A DNA stretch of 64,000 nucleotides from Cyclobacterium jeungdonense (lineage in GTDB: Bacteria > Bacteroidota > Bacteroidia > Cytophagales > Cyclobacteriaceae). The translations under genes and the position numbers were made by a program. Numbering within the stretch: the first letter of the stretch is position 1; the number at the start of each line of letters is the position of its first letter. This document shows positions 42,765-52,092 of this stretch, piece by piece. The notes under the pieces were generated by a model. That model had not been told where the DNA came from, made no database searches, and was given only the letters and a program-made list of their open reading frames with translations. The stretch lies in contig NZ_WMCD01000007.1 in assembly GCF_010994275.1 (NCBI RefSeq), forward strand, positions 62,001 to 126,000, in the 5' to 3' direction.

Positions 42765-44204
42765 TTATTTTTCCAATTGATTTTCTACCGGTACAATGCT
42801 GGCTTTGTGCGCCTCCATCACATCCCTGATTTCGGCGATGATCTCAGGATGGTCGGCGGCGATATCAAAGCGTTCGCCCGGATCGATATTCACATTGTAC
42901 AAAAGTGGGGTTTCCAGTACCGTAGCGGAATTTTCTAAGGGTACCGGAGGCTGAGTCACAGGGTGGGCCGTAGGATTTCCGTATTCCAGTTGGGTGATAA
43001 AATGGGCCTTGTAATCCCCTTTACGGACAGCATAAACTTGTTGCCCCCGGTAATAAAACACCGTCTCCCGTCCGCTTTTACCTGTACCGCCCAGCAGCGG
43101 ACTGAGGTCGTACCCATCGTACACCCGGTCGGAAGGCAGTTCGGTACCCGACAAGGCACAGAAGGTAGGCAGCAAATCCATGGTAGTGGCCATGTCCCGT
43201 ACAACACCCGGTTTGATGCCAGCAGGCCACCAGAACACCGTCGGCTCCCGCATCCCTCCTTCAAAGGTGCCGCCTTTTGCTCCTCTCAGCAAACCGGCCG
43301 TACCGCCATGGGTTCGGAAGGTGTGCCAGGGCCCGTTATCGGAGGTAAAGACCACCAGGGTATTCTCGGCCACTCCTGCTTGCTTCAGGGCTTCCAGAAT
43401 TTGCCCCACCGACCAATCGATTTCCTCGATCACATCTCCGTAAATGCCGGCCAGGGATTCATCCTTGAATTCGGACGATCGGAACAAAGGAATATGCGGC
43501 AGGTTATGCGCCAGGTAAATAAAGAAGGGATCCTTCCCGAATTCATTGATTTTAGCTACTGCTTCTTCCGTATAGCGGCGGGTAATGGTTCGTTGATCGG
43601 CCGGCCGTTCGACGATTTCCTTATCCCGCATAAGCGGAACATTGTATGCCTGATACCTTTCCTGTTCGGCCAGCGTAAAATGATCGGTTTTTTCCACCTT
43701 GTCCATATCGTTGGAATAAGGGATCCCGAAATAACTGTCAAACCCATGATCCGTGGGCAAATGGGGATATAAATGCCCCAAATGCCATTTTCCGATGGCT
43801 GCGGTGCGGTAGCCATTGCCTTTCAGGGCCCTGGCAACGGTAATTTCCGACTGCGGCAAGCCGCCTTTGGAATCCGGAAACAAGACCCGTCGCCTATCGC
43901 TGCTCATCCCCGATCGGATGGGCAGTCTCCCGGTAAGCAAACCGGCCCGACTGGGCGTACAGACAGGGGCCGCCACGTAGAAATTGGTCCACTTCTGCCC
44001 CTCAAAAGCCATGCGGTCCAGGTTTGGGGTGTGAATGGTCGGGTGTCCAAATACCCCCAAATCCCCGTAACCCAGATCGTCGGCAAAGATGACGATGATA
44101 TTGGGCGGATCGCTTTTTAGCGGCTCAGAGGTTGCCATTAGTGGCACGACACCACTAAAAAGACTCAGAGAAAGGATTAATCCTGTTACTAAACTTGATT
44201 TCAT
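42765..44204 (-). CDS. Family S1 sulfatase (operon gene 2)
   Basis: The protein is 479 residues with a signal peptide (about 1-25). Hallmarks are NIIVIFADDLGYGDLG, C82-T-P-S-R, GKWHLGHLYPHLPTDHGFDSYFG, LAHNLPHIPLF, FTSDNGPW and GAKGGTFEGGMREPTVFWWP. The arrangement resembles arylsulfatase A-type enzymes such as N-acetylgalactosamine or galactose sulfatases, but subfamily assignment needs a search. It sits 35 bp after the upstream sulfatase gene and 61 bp before the next, all on one strand, so cotranscription is likely. Confidence 0.93.
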   Translation of the reverse strand: MKSSLVTGLILSLSLFSGVVPLMATSEPLKSDPPNIIVIFADDLGYGDLGVFGHPTIHTPNLDRMAFEGQKWTNFYVAAPVCTPSRAGLLTGRLPIRSGMSSDRRRVLFPDSKGGLPQSEITVARALKGNGYRTAAIGKWHLGHLYPHLPTDHGFDSYFGIPYSNDMDKVEKTDHFTLAEQERYQAYNVPLMRDKEIVERPADQRTITRRYTEEAVAKINEFGKDPFFIYLAHNLPHIPLFRSSEFKDESLAGIYGDVIEEIDWSVGQILEALKQAGVAENTLVVFTSDNGPWHTFRTHGGTAGLLRGAKGGTFEGGMREPTVFWWPAGIKPGVVRDMATTMDLLPTFCALSGTELPSDRVYDGYDLSPLLGGTGKSGRETVFYYRGQQVYAVRKGDYKAHFITQLEYGNPTAHPVTQPPVPLENSATVLETPLLYNVNIDPGERFDIAADHPEIIAEIRDVMEAHKASIVPVENQLEK

Positions 44205-44239
44205 TGCGTGTGTATTTTTGGGTTTTAACTCCTATCCAA

Positions 44240-45592
44240 TCAATCCGGTCGCTGCCAGGGGACTTTTCCTCCTTGCTGGATTTGTTTTAGCAGCAATCCG
44301 TGCAATTGCTGAAATACTTCAGGCTCGTCTTCTATGTGATTGGTTTTTTCCAAAGGGTCATTTTTAAGGTGATACAATTCCATAGGTTGGTAAGGGCTGT
44401 TCTGCAACAACTTCCAATCACCCAGCCGAAGCGCATGATACGCTTTGCCCCCATACCGGGCACCTCCTTCCCTCCTTACAAAATAAAGCGGGCGATCGGC
44501 CTCATTCTTCTCTTTTCCAAGCAATGTCGGTAAGAAACTACGACCATCCGTTTTAGGAGGGCTGCTTGCTCCCACCAGCTCTGCCAGTGTGGGCAGGATA
44601 TCCATGGTCAGGTTTACCTGCCCGGAAACGGATCCAGCAGGTATCTTTCCCGGCCAGGAAATTACCGTTGGGACTTTTAATCCCCCTTCGTACATGCTTT
44701 GTTTCCCATCCCGCAAGGGACCATTGTTTGCCTGACTGGGCAAATGCCCTCCATTGTCACTGGTAAAAATAATGAGCGTATTGTCGTATTCTCCGGTTTC
44801 TTTGAGTGCCTGAACCACCTTTCCAATACCATCGTCCATATGTTCGATAAACGCGAGCAGGGAGGCACGGGTATCAGACAGTCCTGGTTCTCTGCGTTTT
44901 ACCTTTTCCAACCATTCCTCTGGGGGTTGTACCGGAAAATGTGGTGCATTGTAAGCCAAATAAAGAAAAAACGGTTCGTTAGCAGTTTCTCTGGAAAGAA
45001 TGTAGTCAACGGACCATTGGGTAAACAAATCGGTGGCATGACCCTCCGGATCAATAGTTGCATCGTTCAGGCGCATGTAATTTCTTCCGTGCCGGCGATG
45101 GGTCCAGTAGTCGTCCATCATATCTTCCAACCAACCATGAAAATGATCAAATCCGCGTTCATTGGGTAGGTTAGGTGTTTCCAGGCCCAGATTCCATTTG
45201 CCCACATGGGCCGTATGGTATCCTTTTTCCTGTAGCAAGGCGGGGAGGAGTTTGGCGTTGGGATCCAGGTAGCCCCAGGTATTGTCCGGGATCGAGCGAA
45301 TCAGCCCGGGCACTCCTACTCGATCGGGATACCGGCCGGACATCAGGGAAGCCCTGGTAGGAGCGCATACGGGGGAGTTAGTATAGAAATTATCCAGCCG
45401 CATGCCCTCCGCTCGGAGCGAATCGATATGGGGTGTTCGGATGTCCTTCGTTCCGTAGTAGGACACGTCGTGGTAGCCCTGATCATCCGTTAAAATAAGA
45501 AGAATATTCGGTTTTTCTGGGATTATGGATTGACCTGCCAGGTGAATGGAGAAAAAGAACGGCAGTACCAGAAGGAAAATTTTATAACGCAT
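44240..45592 (-). CDS. Family S1 sulfatase (operon gene 1)
   Basis: The protein is 450 residues from the ATG at 45592 (MRYKIFLL). A start at 45613 would prefix the signal peptide with seven residues and is less likely. The signal peptide ends near LAGQ (21). Motifs are NILLILTDDQGYHDVS, C76-A-P-T-R, GKWNLGLETPNLPNERGFD, LAYNAPHFPVQPP, FTSDNGGHLP and GLKVPTVISWPG. The histidine of the usual GKWH is Asn here (GKWN), seen in some sulfatases. It heads the triplet and is separated from the upstream oxidoreductase by a terminator, so its promoter should lie at 45593-45737. Confidence 0.92.
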   Translation of the reverse strand: MRYKIFLLVLPFFFSIHLAGQSIIPEKPNILLILTDDQGYHDVSYYGTKDIRTPHIDSLRAEGMRLDNFYTNSPVCAPTRASLMSGRYPDRVGVPGLIRSIPDNTWGYLDPNAKLLPALLQEKGYHTAHVGKWNLGLETPNLPNERGFDHFHGWLEDMMDDYWTHRRHGRNYMRLNDATIDPEGHATDLFTQWSVDYILSRETANEPFFLYLAYNAPHFPVQPPEEWLEKVKRREPGLSDTRASLLAFIEHMDDGIGKVVQALKETGEYDNTLIIFTSDNGGHLPSQANNGPLRDGKQSMYEGGLKVPTVISWPGKIPAGSVSGQVNLTMDILPTLAELVGASSPPKTDGRSFLPTLLGKEKNEADRPLYFVRREGGARYGGKAYHALRLGDWKLLQNSPYQPMELYHLKNDPLEKTNHIEDEPEVFQQLHGLLLKQIQQGGKVPWQRPD

Positions 45593-45737
45593 ACGGGGGC
45601 CGGAAAAGGTCATTTGAGCACGTTTCCTAAATTACTGAATAATTTTAAAAATTGGCGGTGTACGTATGGTTTTTATGCGAACCGGTTACGCTTTTGATCC
45701 CTTACGCGTCGAAAGCGCCTCGCACAGGTGCCGTCAA

Positions 45738-45785
45738 AAATAAAAAGGGCCAAAACCGGATTTTTTGAGTAAAACCGGTCCTGGC
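45738..45785 (-). terminator. Rho-independent terminator after the oxidoreductase gene
   Basis: On the minus strand GCCAGGACCGG pairs fully with CCGGTTTTGGC (two G-T wobbles, 11 bp) over a 15-nt loop and is followed by TTTTTATTTTT. It lies about 45 bp after the stop. Confidence 0.8.
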
Positions 45786-45828
45786 TGTTCTTCCACGAAA
45801 ATCTAGTCGTCGTTTTGGCCGAATTAAA

Positions 45829-47190
45829 TCAAACCTCCCAGCCTTTCCGATAGGTCCTGGAAAGGTACCGATTGGCTTCGGCCGGCTCACTGATTTTCAT
45901 TTTGCCAGCGTTCCAGGTCAGCAGGGTATTGGGCATGCGAATCGCCACAGTACCCAAAATCACCGTTTCGGACATGGGACCGGAAACGGCGAAATCGCTT
46001 TCGGTCTCCACTTTGCCCAGACAGGCATCCACAAAATGATGGTAATGATCCCTATCTTCTAATTCAGGGGATAAAACGCTTTGAAACTTGCTTTGTGGTA
46101 ACAATACCGGCATTTTAGTATGGGGAATCAACAAGGCACCTTCCGTTCCCACCAGCATAGCTGATTCGGCCGGATAATCGTCCAGGGAATACAAGGCACG
46201 GATTTCTTCCGGAGGATAAAATTCCCCATCAAACCACTCAACCGTCAACTCATCGGAAGCAGTCATATCGTTACCCGGAAAAACCCAGGTAATGTGATTG
46301 CTTTGCGGCCAGGTATCGGCTCTCCTGGCGGGGGATTGCTTCCAGGACTCCTGTACCCTGGCGTGTACCGAGAGTGGTGCGGTCAGTCCCATCCCTTTCC
46401 AAACGGCATCCAGAATATGGCAACCGATATCCCCGGACCAACCGGTCCCGAAATCCTGCCAGGCTCTCCATTTGGAGGGGTGATAAATTTTTGGTACATA
46501 GGGGCGCATGGGGGCTGTTCCGATAAATTGATCCCAATGCACATGGGGGGGTGGAGTCTCTCCACTTGCCGGTCGGGGGCCTTCAAATCGATAAGCCTCC
46601 GTGGCCCCAGGCCTGTTAGAACAGAGGTATACCTGCTTTATTTTTCCAATATGCCCCTCTTTAATCCATTGAACGGCCGTTCGGTCGCCTTTGCCCGAGG
46701 CATGTTGGGTGCCCAACTGACTAACGATACCGGCTTTCTTTGCAGCTTTAGTAAGCGCCCTGATTTCCTCCACGTCGTGACACATGGGCTTCTGACAGTA
46801 CACGTGCTTTCCGTTGGTAATTGCGGTATAAGCGATGGGAAAATGATTGTGGTCGGGAACGCTAACGTTAACCGAATCGAAATTTCCGGATTCCTGAGCA
46901 AATAACTCCCTCCAATCGGTAAATCTTTTAGCATTCGGTAAAATTTCAGCCGCTTTGGCCAGACGCTCTTCGTCGATATCACAAATGGCAACAATTTCTA
47001 CCTCCGGGTGCGCATTAAACCGACTGAGGTCGTGCCCGCCCATTCCGCCTACGCCGACACATACGTGTCTGAGCTTGGCCTTTTTGGTTTTTGAAAAAGC
47101 AGGAAGTTGGAATAATAGTGGTTGGGCCAACGCGGCAGTAGCACTTTTTAGGATAAATTTTCGGCGGGAAATGTCGTTCTTTTCCTTCAT
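45829..47190 (-). CDS. Gfo/Idh/MocA-family oxidoreductase with Tat signal
   Basis: The protein is 453 residues. A twin-arginine signal (SRRKFILKSATAALAQP) suggests export in folded form with bound cofactor. The Rossmann fold begins RHVCVGVGGMGGHDLSRF, followed by VAICDIDEERL, the SVNVSVPDHNHFPIA strand and VYCQKPMCHDVEE, where the usual EKP is QKP with the catalytic Lys kept. The C-terminal domain carries KQVYLCSNRPG, GDIGCHILDAVWKGMGL and HYHHFVDACLGKVETES. Such exported members act on sugars or inositols with NAD(P) and are common in polysaccharide loci. It has terminators on both sides (47229-47268, 45738-45785) and is therefore probably a single-gene unit. Confidence 0.9.
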   Translation of the reverse strand: MKEKNDISRRKFILKSATAALAQPLLFQLPAFSKTKKAKLRHVCVGVGGMGGHDLSRFNAHPEVEIVAICDIDEERLAKAAEILPNAKRFTDWRELFAQESGNFDSVNVSVPDHNHFPIAYTAITNGKHVYCQKPMCHDVEEIRALTKAAKKAGIVSQLGTQHASGKGDRTAVQWIKEGHIGKIKQVYLCSNRPGATEAYRFEGPRPASGETPPPHVHWDQFIGTAPMRPYVPKIYHPSKWRAWQDFGTGWSGDIGCHILDAVWKGMGLTAPLSVHARVQESWKQSPARRADTWPQSNHITWVFPGNDMTASDELTVEWFDGEFYPPEEIRALYSLDDYPAESAMLVGTEGALLIPHTKMPVLLPQSKFQSVLSPELEDRDHYHHFVDACLGKVETESDFAVSGPMSETVILGTVAIRMPNTLLTWNAGKMKISEPAEANRYLSRTYRKGWEV

Positions 47191-47228
47191 TTATTGGGTT
47201 ATTTTGGGTGTGACTTGTTTGTATTTAC

Positions 47229-47268
47229 TAAAAATAGGGAATAACCTTCCAAATGGAAAGTTATTCCC
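47229..47268 (-). terminator. Rho-independent terminator after susD (locus B)
   Basis: GGGAATAAC-TTTCC pairs with GGAA-GGTTATTCCC over a four-base loop (14 positions, one mismatch) and is followed by a T-rich run. It closes the susC-susD transcript 27 bp after the susD stop. Confidence 0.92.
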
Positions 47269-47294
47269 CTTTTCAGATATAAATTCTTTTCGGG

Positions 47295-48854
47295 TTAATA
47301 CCCCGGATTATTGGGAGTCAGATTCGGATTGTTCTGCATTTCAGGCAACGGAAATGGCATCAAATAATGTCTTTCCTGCAAGATTTGGTTAGAACTTAGG
47401 TTCTCGTGACCGACGAAGTTATCGAAGCCATTGGTTATCTCGTTGTAAACCTTACGAAGCCGCAACATGTCAAACCAGGTGATCTGCTCGTAGGCGAGTT
47501 CATGCCACCGTTCTCTCCAAACAGCTTCCCGAAAGCTTTCGGTAGTAAATTCCCCTAAAGCAGGCGTTTCCAATTGAGCGCGATCCCTGATTCTTTTCAG
47601 GCCTTCATGTGCCAGGGCATTAGGTCCCCCCAGTTCATTCTGAGCTTCTGCGTGAATCAACAATACTTCTGCAAATCGGATCAGCGGAACATTCAAATTA
47701 TTGGCTCTGTTTCCAGGATTGCCCTCAGATCCCAAAGCCCTTTGATTGAAATGTTTGAAAATATAGGGCGCTCCCAAATCAAAGGGTTCTCCACTTCCAT
47801 TGGTATAATAACTGGTGTAGAAAAAACCTTCCTGATTGACTGCTCTTAAATCCCCTTCCTCATAGGAATTATAAAACTCGTTGGTAGGTACCGTGCTTCC
47901 CGTACCGGAAGGTCCCTGAAAGGTTACCGGCTTAAAATTAGGAAACATGTTATTCATTGGATTACCGGCAACGACGATATTGTATTGCAACATAAATATA
48001 TGCTCCAGTAAGTTATCATTGGTTTCATCATGGAGATCTCCATAGGTGGGAAACAAATTGATGACATTTGGATTTGCATTAGCATATTCTATAACCTCGG
48101 CTGATTTTTGTGCTGCCATCTGGTAGTATTCAGTGCCCATACTTAAGGGAAATCCTGCCATGGTCAGGTAAACTTTTGCCAATTGACTTTTCACAGCTGC
48201 AAGAGATGCCCTTCCGCTCACATCCATCCAGGGGAGTCCAGCAGCCTCTGCCGCTTTCAAATCATCCACAATCAGTTGATATACTTCTGCTTGGGGAGAG
48301 GGTGAAGGCCTAAAGTTTTCTGAACTGGCCGTTTGAGGAGCAGTAATCAAGGGTATATCCCCCCAAAGGCGAACCGCATAGAAATAGGCCCAAGCCCTTA
48401 GGAATCTTGCTTCTCCAAGAATTTTCGTTTTTTGCGCTTCATCCATAGGAGTAATGGCAGGCACCTTGTCCAATACCAAATTTGCCTGGGCGATCACTTT
48501 GTATAAGCCATTCCACCAATTGATCACATGTTGGGTGCGCCCGTCGTAGATCAACCCATACAGATTGTTTAAATCAGAATTTTGAGCAGTCTCCGTAGTT
48601 GAAGTTCCAGTGGGTGCTTCTAAAAGCTGCCAGGTAGAGGAAAATATACCTGCACCGTCTCCAATGAATCTGGTGTCAGCGTAAACAGCGGCCAAGGCTG
48701 CTTCGGCATGATCCGGAATCGTATAAAAACTTTCCGGTGTAAGGTTAGATGGATCTTCTTCGCTCAGAAAATCCTGACAGCCCGTCAAAACAGCCATACC
48801 AAGCAAACTAATGCCTATATGGATCCAAAATCTTTTCTTAATTATATTTTTCAT
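47295..48854 (-). CDS. SusD/RagB-like surface glycan-binding lipoprotein (locus B)
   Basis: The protein is 519 residues from the ATG at 48854 (MKNIIKKRFWIH); an in-frame ATG four codons upstream is possible. The lipobox LTGC predicts a lipoprotein. SusD signatures are LTPESFYTIPDHAEAALAAVY, ILGEARFLRAWAYFYAVRLWGDIPLI, AAVKSQLAKVYLTMAGFPL, NVPLIRFAEVLLIHAEAQNELGGPNAL, WRERWHELAYEQITWFDMLRLR and the ending LPEMQNNPNLTPNNPGY. It starts 28 bp after susC, with which it should form the surface binding complex. Confidence 0.95.
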   Translation of the reverse strand: MKNIIKKRFWIHIGISLLGMAVLTGCQDFLSEEDPSNLTPESFYTIPDHAEAALAAVYADTRFIGDGAGIFSSTWQLLEAPTGTSTTETAQNSDLNNLYGLIYDGRTQHVINWWNGLYKVIAQANLVLDKVPAITPMDEAQKTKILGEARFLRAWAYFYAVRLWGDIPLITAPQTASSENFRPSPSPQAEVYQLIVDDLKAAEAAGLPWMDVSGRASLAAVKSQLAKVYLTMAGFPLSMGTEYYQMAAQKSAEVIEYANANPNVINLFPTYGDLHDETNDNLLEHIFMLQYNIVVAGNPMNNMFPNFKPVTFQGPSGTGSTVPTNEFYNSYEEGDLRAVNQEGFFYTSYYTNGSGEPFDLGAPYIFKHFNQRALGSEGNPGNRANNLNVPLIRFAEVLLIHAEAQNELGGPNALAHEGLKRIRDRAQLETPALGEFTTESFREAVWRERWHELAYEQITWFDMLRLRKVYNEITNGFDNFVGHENLSSNQILQERHYLMPFPLPEMQNNPNLTPNNPGY

Positions 48855-48882
48855 TTCTAGTTTCATTAATTATCTCCCAAAA

Positions 48883-51800
48883 TTACAATGCAACCTGAAT
48901 ACCCAATAAATAAGTGGTTGGCTTAGGATAGCTGTGCCAGTTCATTCCCTGGGAAAATACATTATTTCCATCTCCTCCCCGGATGGGAGCCACTTCAGGA
49001 TCACCAATGATTTCATCTCCTGTGATCAGGAAGAAATTTTGGGTCGAAGTATACACCCTTAGCCTACTCAAACGAAGCCTATTTGCTACCTCAACGGGAA
49101 AAGTGTACCCTAATAGCAGGTTTCTTCCACGTAAAAACGAGGCATCTTTAACCCATCTGGAATCCACATTGGTAACATAGCCAGCTCTGGTATCCCTGAT
49201 TTCAGCCACCATTGAATTTTGGTTATCCGGAGTCCAGGCATCTAAAACAGTCCTATAACTGTTAGCAAGTGCTTGCCGGTCCTCACTTGGGTGCAGGTTC
49301 ATGTCCAGGAGATCATTTCCATACATGTATTGAAGATCGATGGCCAAATCCCAATTTCGAAAGCGAAGATTGTTGGTAAACGCGCCCCAAAATTCAGGGT
49401 TACCGTTTCCAATAATCATTCTGTCAGAGTCGTTGATGGCTTTATCCCCATTTACATCCAGGTACTTGATGTCTCCGGGAAGAATGGTTAATCCATTTCT
49501 GTAACTGACATATTCCGCTGCCTCACTTCTTTCCGATTCATTCCAGGTTCCAAGCCTCACCAAACCCCAGAAAGATCCTACCGGTTCTCCAACCCTGATG
49601 ATATTGGTCTGGTTGGTGAAATTAGGTCCGCCCACACCAAAAATATCTGCTGGCGTAGCCAATGACAATACTTTATTACGGTTTGCGGAAAAGTTAAAGC
49701 TACTGTTCCAGGTGAAATCGGCTTTATCCACAATTACACCATTTAGAGTAAGTTCAACTCCTTTGTTTTCCATGGATCCCACATTTCTTCTTATCGTTGC
49801 ATATCCACTTGTTCTTGGAACCGGAGAGTCCAATAACATGTCGGTCGTTTTTCTGTAATAGTAGTCAAATTCCATGGTGAGCCTGTTTTGAAACAAACCT
49901 AGTTCTAAACCAACATCGGTCTGAGCCGTTTTTTCCCATCTAAGATCAGGATTGGCCAGGCGGTTGATTCCTGTTCCTCCGACTTGGGTCTCATTCCAAA
50001 TGGCGGAGTAATTGGAGCTCAATAGGGAAAGGGAGGAATAAGGTGGGATCTCTGAGTTACCGGTAAGGCCATAACTGGTCCTCAATTTCAAATTTGAAAT
50101 GGTACTGTTTCCTTTTAAGAACGCCTCTTCTGACATTCTCCAGGCCAAAGCAGCAGAGGGGAAAATGGCATACTTATTATTCTCTCCGAATTTGGAGGCG
50201 CCATCTGCCCTACCTGTTGCAGTAAATAAATATTTATCATCCAGGATATAATTTATCCTTGCAAAATAGGAATTCAATGCATGTCTTGAAGCATTGGAGC
50301 CCACGCGGGGAAGTTGTGATCCGGCTCCCAGGTTATTATAGGTGAAGAAGTCCGTAGCAAAATTCTGGATACTGGCACTCATGCTGGAGTAAGTATTTTC
50401 CTGCCAGGAAATACCCAATAATCCGGTAAAAGCATGTCGGTCTGCAAACACTTTATTATAGGTAAGGTAATTTTCCAGAGACCAGAAACTGTCCCTATCC
50501 AAACTTTTGGATGCAGTCCCGGATTGGGCGATGGCTAAGGTTCGCGTGCTGGATTGGTTATTCTCCTGAGTTAAAATATTCACGCCTAATACAGTCCGCA
50601 TTTCCAATCCTTCTGCGAATTTTATGTTAGAATAAGCACTTCCCAACGTGGTTTGGGTATTCAAAATGTACTTCCTGCCATACAAGCGGTGCATGGAACT
50701 CATGGTGCCTTCCGCAAAAGGATAATCCCTGTTGTTGGCAAAAGTTCCGTCCTCATACCTTACTGGCAAAAACGGAAAATCTTCTACAATTTGTCGTGGT
50801 ACCGCATCGCTGACATCCACCAGGTTTTCTGATTGGTTATTATAACTGATGGTACCGCCTACCTTCAACCAGGATTTTACCTGATCGTCGATGGTGAAAC
50901 GGGTAGAATAACGGGTGAGGTAGGATGTTTTTAACAAACCCTGATCATCCCGATATCCCAATGACAAAGAATAAGTCGTCCTCTCGTTTCCTCCTGTAAA
51001 TCCCAATTGATGGTTTTGGGACAATTTGTTTTGAGTAGTCTCATTCAACCAGTTGGTATCGAACAATGGGTTGCCCTGACTGTCAAACACCCTGGGATCG
51101 GTTCTTCTAAGTGCGGGGTTCAGATAGGCCCATCTTCCCGCATTCCAACCTTCTGGATCGTATTTTTCCATGTTTCTCCAGGCAAGGTCTTCCACAGCCA
51201 TGTATTCTGCTGCATTCAAAACCTCCGGCCTGTTCGGTCCGATGGTATTCACGCTGAAATCTACATTATAAGTCAGCGTTCCTTCACCGGACTTACCTTT
51301 TTTGGTGGTAATTAGAATTACGCCATTAGCACCTCTGGACCCATAAATGGCAGTAGAGGAAGCATCCTTCAACACCTCAACAGAGACGATATCGTTGGGG
51401 TTAATATAATCGATGGCATTACTTGCCTGAGCCTGGTTACTCATTGGTAGCTGGACGCCATCCACCACATAGAGTGGGTTATTAGAGGAGTTGATGGAAC
51501 TGAATCCACGGATACGTACATTGGTTCTGCCTCCGGGCCTACCCGAGTTCACGTTTACCTGAACTCCTGCAACCCTGCCTGCCAAAGCCTGATTAAGCGA
51601 CGGGGAAGGTCGTTCGTTTAATTCGCTCTCTCCTACAGAACCCACCGAACCAGTCAAATCCGATTTTTTCTGGGTACCATAACCAATCACCACAACTTCT
51701 TCCAATGCTGAAGAATCCTGATTCATGCGAATGGTTATGTTGGATTGATTGCCCGCTTTTATGGTTTGGGACTGGTACCCGATAAAGGAGATTACCAGGG

Positions 51801-52092
51801 AAGATTCCTCTGGTACGGTGATGGAGAATTTTCCATCCAGATCGGTGACTGTACCACGAGTGGTTCCCTGTACAGAAATGGTGGCACCGGGCAGGGGCTC
51901 CCCGTTTTCATCCAGCACCGTACCTGAAATGGTCACATCGGCTTCTTGAAACGTTGAGCCGAAATTATCTATTGCTATTGCTGCTGCCTGAACTGGCTGA
52001 TTCAGCATCAAGCATATCATCAATGGAATAGCCAGGACAAACCCTGCCCTTTCGAGCAGTTTTAGTCCTGCGTTGAGTAATTTATTTTTCAT
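48883..52092 (-). CDS. SusC/RagA TonB-dependent outer-membrane transporter (locus B)
   Basis: The protein is 1069 residues from the ATG at 52092 (MKNKLLNAGLKLLERAG). The frame is open to 52188, but the added residues are polar and precede the signal peptide. It shows a CarboxypepD_reg extension (ISGTVLDENGEPLPGATI), the SusC signature VVVIGYGTQKKSDLTGSVGS, plug motifs (NQALAGRVAGVQVNVNSGRPGG, SIDGVQ-like VVDGVQ, EVLKDASSTAIYGSRGANGVI) and a long barrel. No STN domain is present, so direct signalling to an anti-sigma factor is unlikely. A 20-bp perfect palindrome lies about 200 bp upstream and is a candidate operator. Confidence 0.95.
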   Translation of the reverse strand: MKNKLLNAGLKLLERAGFVLAIPLMICLMLNQPVQAAAIAIDNFGSTFQEADVTISGTVLDENGEPLPGATISVQGTTRGTVTDLDGKFSITVPEESSLVISFIGYQSQTIKAGNQSNITIRMNQDSSALEEVVVIGYGTQKKSDLTGSVGSVGESELNERPSPSLNQALAGRVAGVQVNVNSGRPGGRTNVRIRGFSSINSSNNPLYVVDGVQLPMSNQAQASNAIDYINPNDIVSVEVLKDASSTAIYGSRGANGVILITTKKGKSGEGTLTYNVDFSVNTIGPNRPEVLNAAEYMAVEDLAWRNMEKYDPEGWNAGRWAYLNPALRRTDPRVFDSQGNPLFDTNWLNETTQNKLSQNHQLGFTGGNERTTYSLSLGYRDDQGLLKTSYLTRYSTRFTIDDQVKSWLKVGGTISYNNQSENLVDVSDAVPRQIVEDFPFLPVRYEDGTFANNRDYPFAEGTMSSMHRLYGRKYILNTQTTLGSAYSNIKFAEGLEMRTVLGVNILTQENNQSSTRTLAIAQSGTASKSLDRDSFWSLENYLTYNKVFADRHAFTGLLGISWQENTYSSMSASIQNFATDFFTYNNLGAGSQLPRVGSNASRHALNSYFARINYILDDKYLFTATGRADGASKFGENNKYAIFPSAALAWRMSEEAFLKGNSTISNLKLRTSYGLTGNSEIPPYSSLSLLSSNYSAIWNETQVGGTGINRLANPDLRWEKTAQTDVGLELGLFQNRLTMEFDYYYRKTTDMLLDSPVPRTSGYATIRRNVGSMENKGVELTLNGVIVDKADFTWNSSFNFSANRNKVLSLATPADIFGVGGPNFTNQTNIIRVGEPVGSFWGLVRLGTWNESERSEAAEYVSYRNGLTILPGDIKYLDVNGDKAINDSDRMIIGNGNPEFWGAFTNNLRFRNWDLAIDLQYMYGNDLLDMNLHPSEDRQALANSYRTVLDAWTPDNQNSMVAEIRDTRAGYVTNVDSRWVKDASFLRGRNLLLGYTFPVEVANRLRLSRLRVYTSTQNFFLITGDEIIGDPEVAPIRGGDGNNVFSQGMNWHSYPKPTTYLLGIQVAL

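Noticed and set aside
42963..43772. 269-codon plus-strand open frame opposite a sulfatase gene
   Set aside because: It lies entirely within a sulfatase with all motifs intact on the other strand; composition (many Pro, Arg, Gly) is typical of antisense frames.
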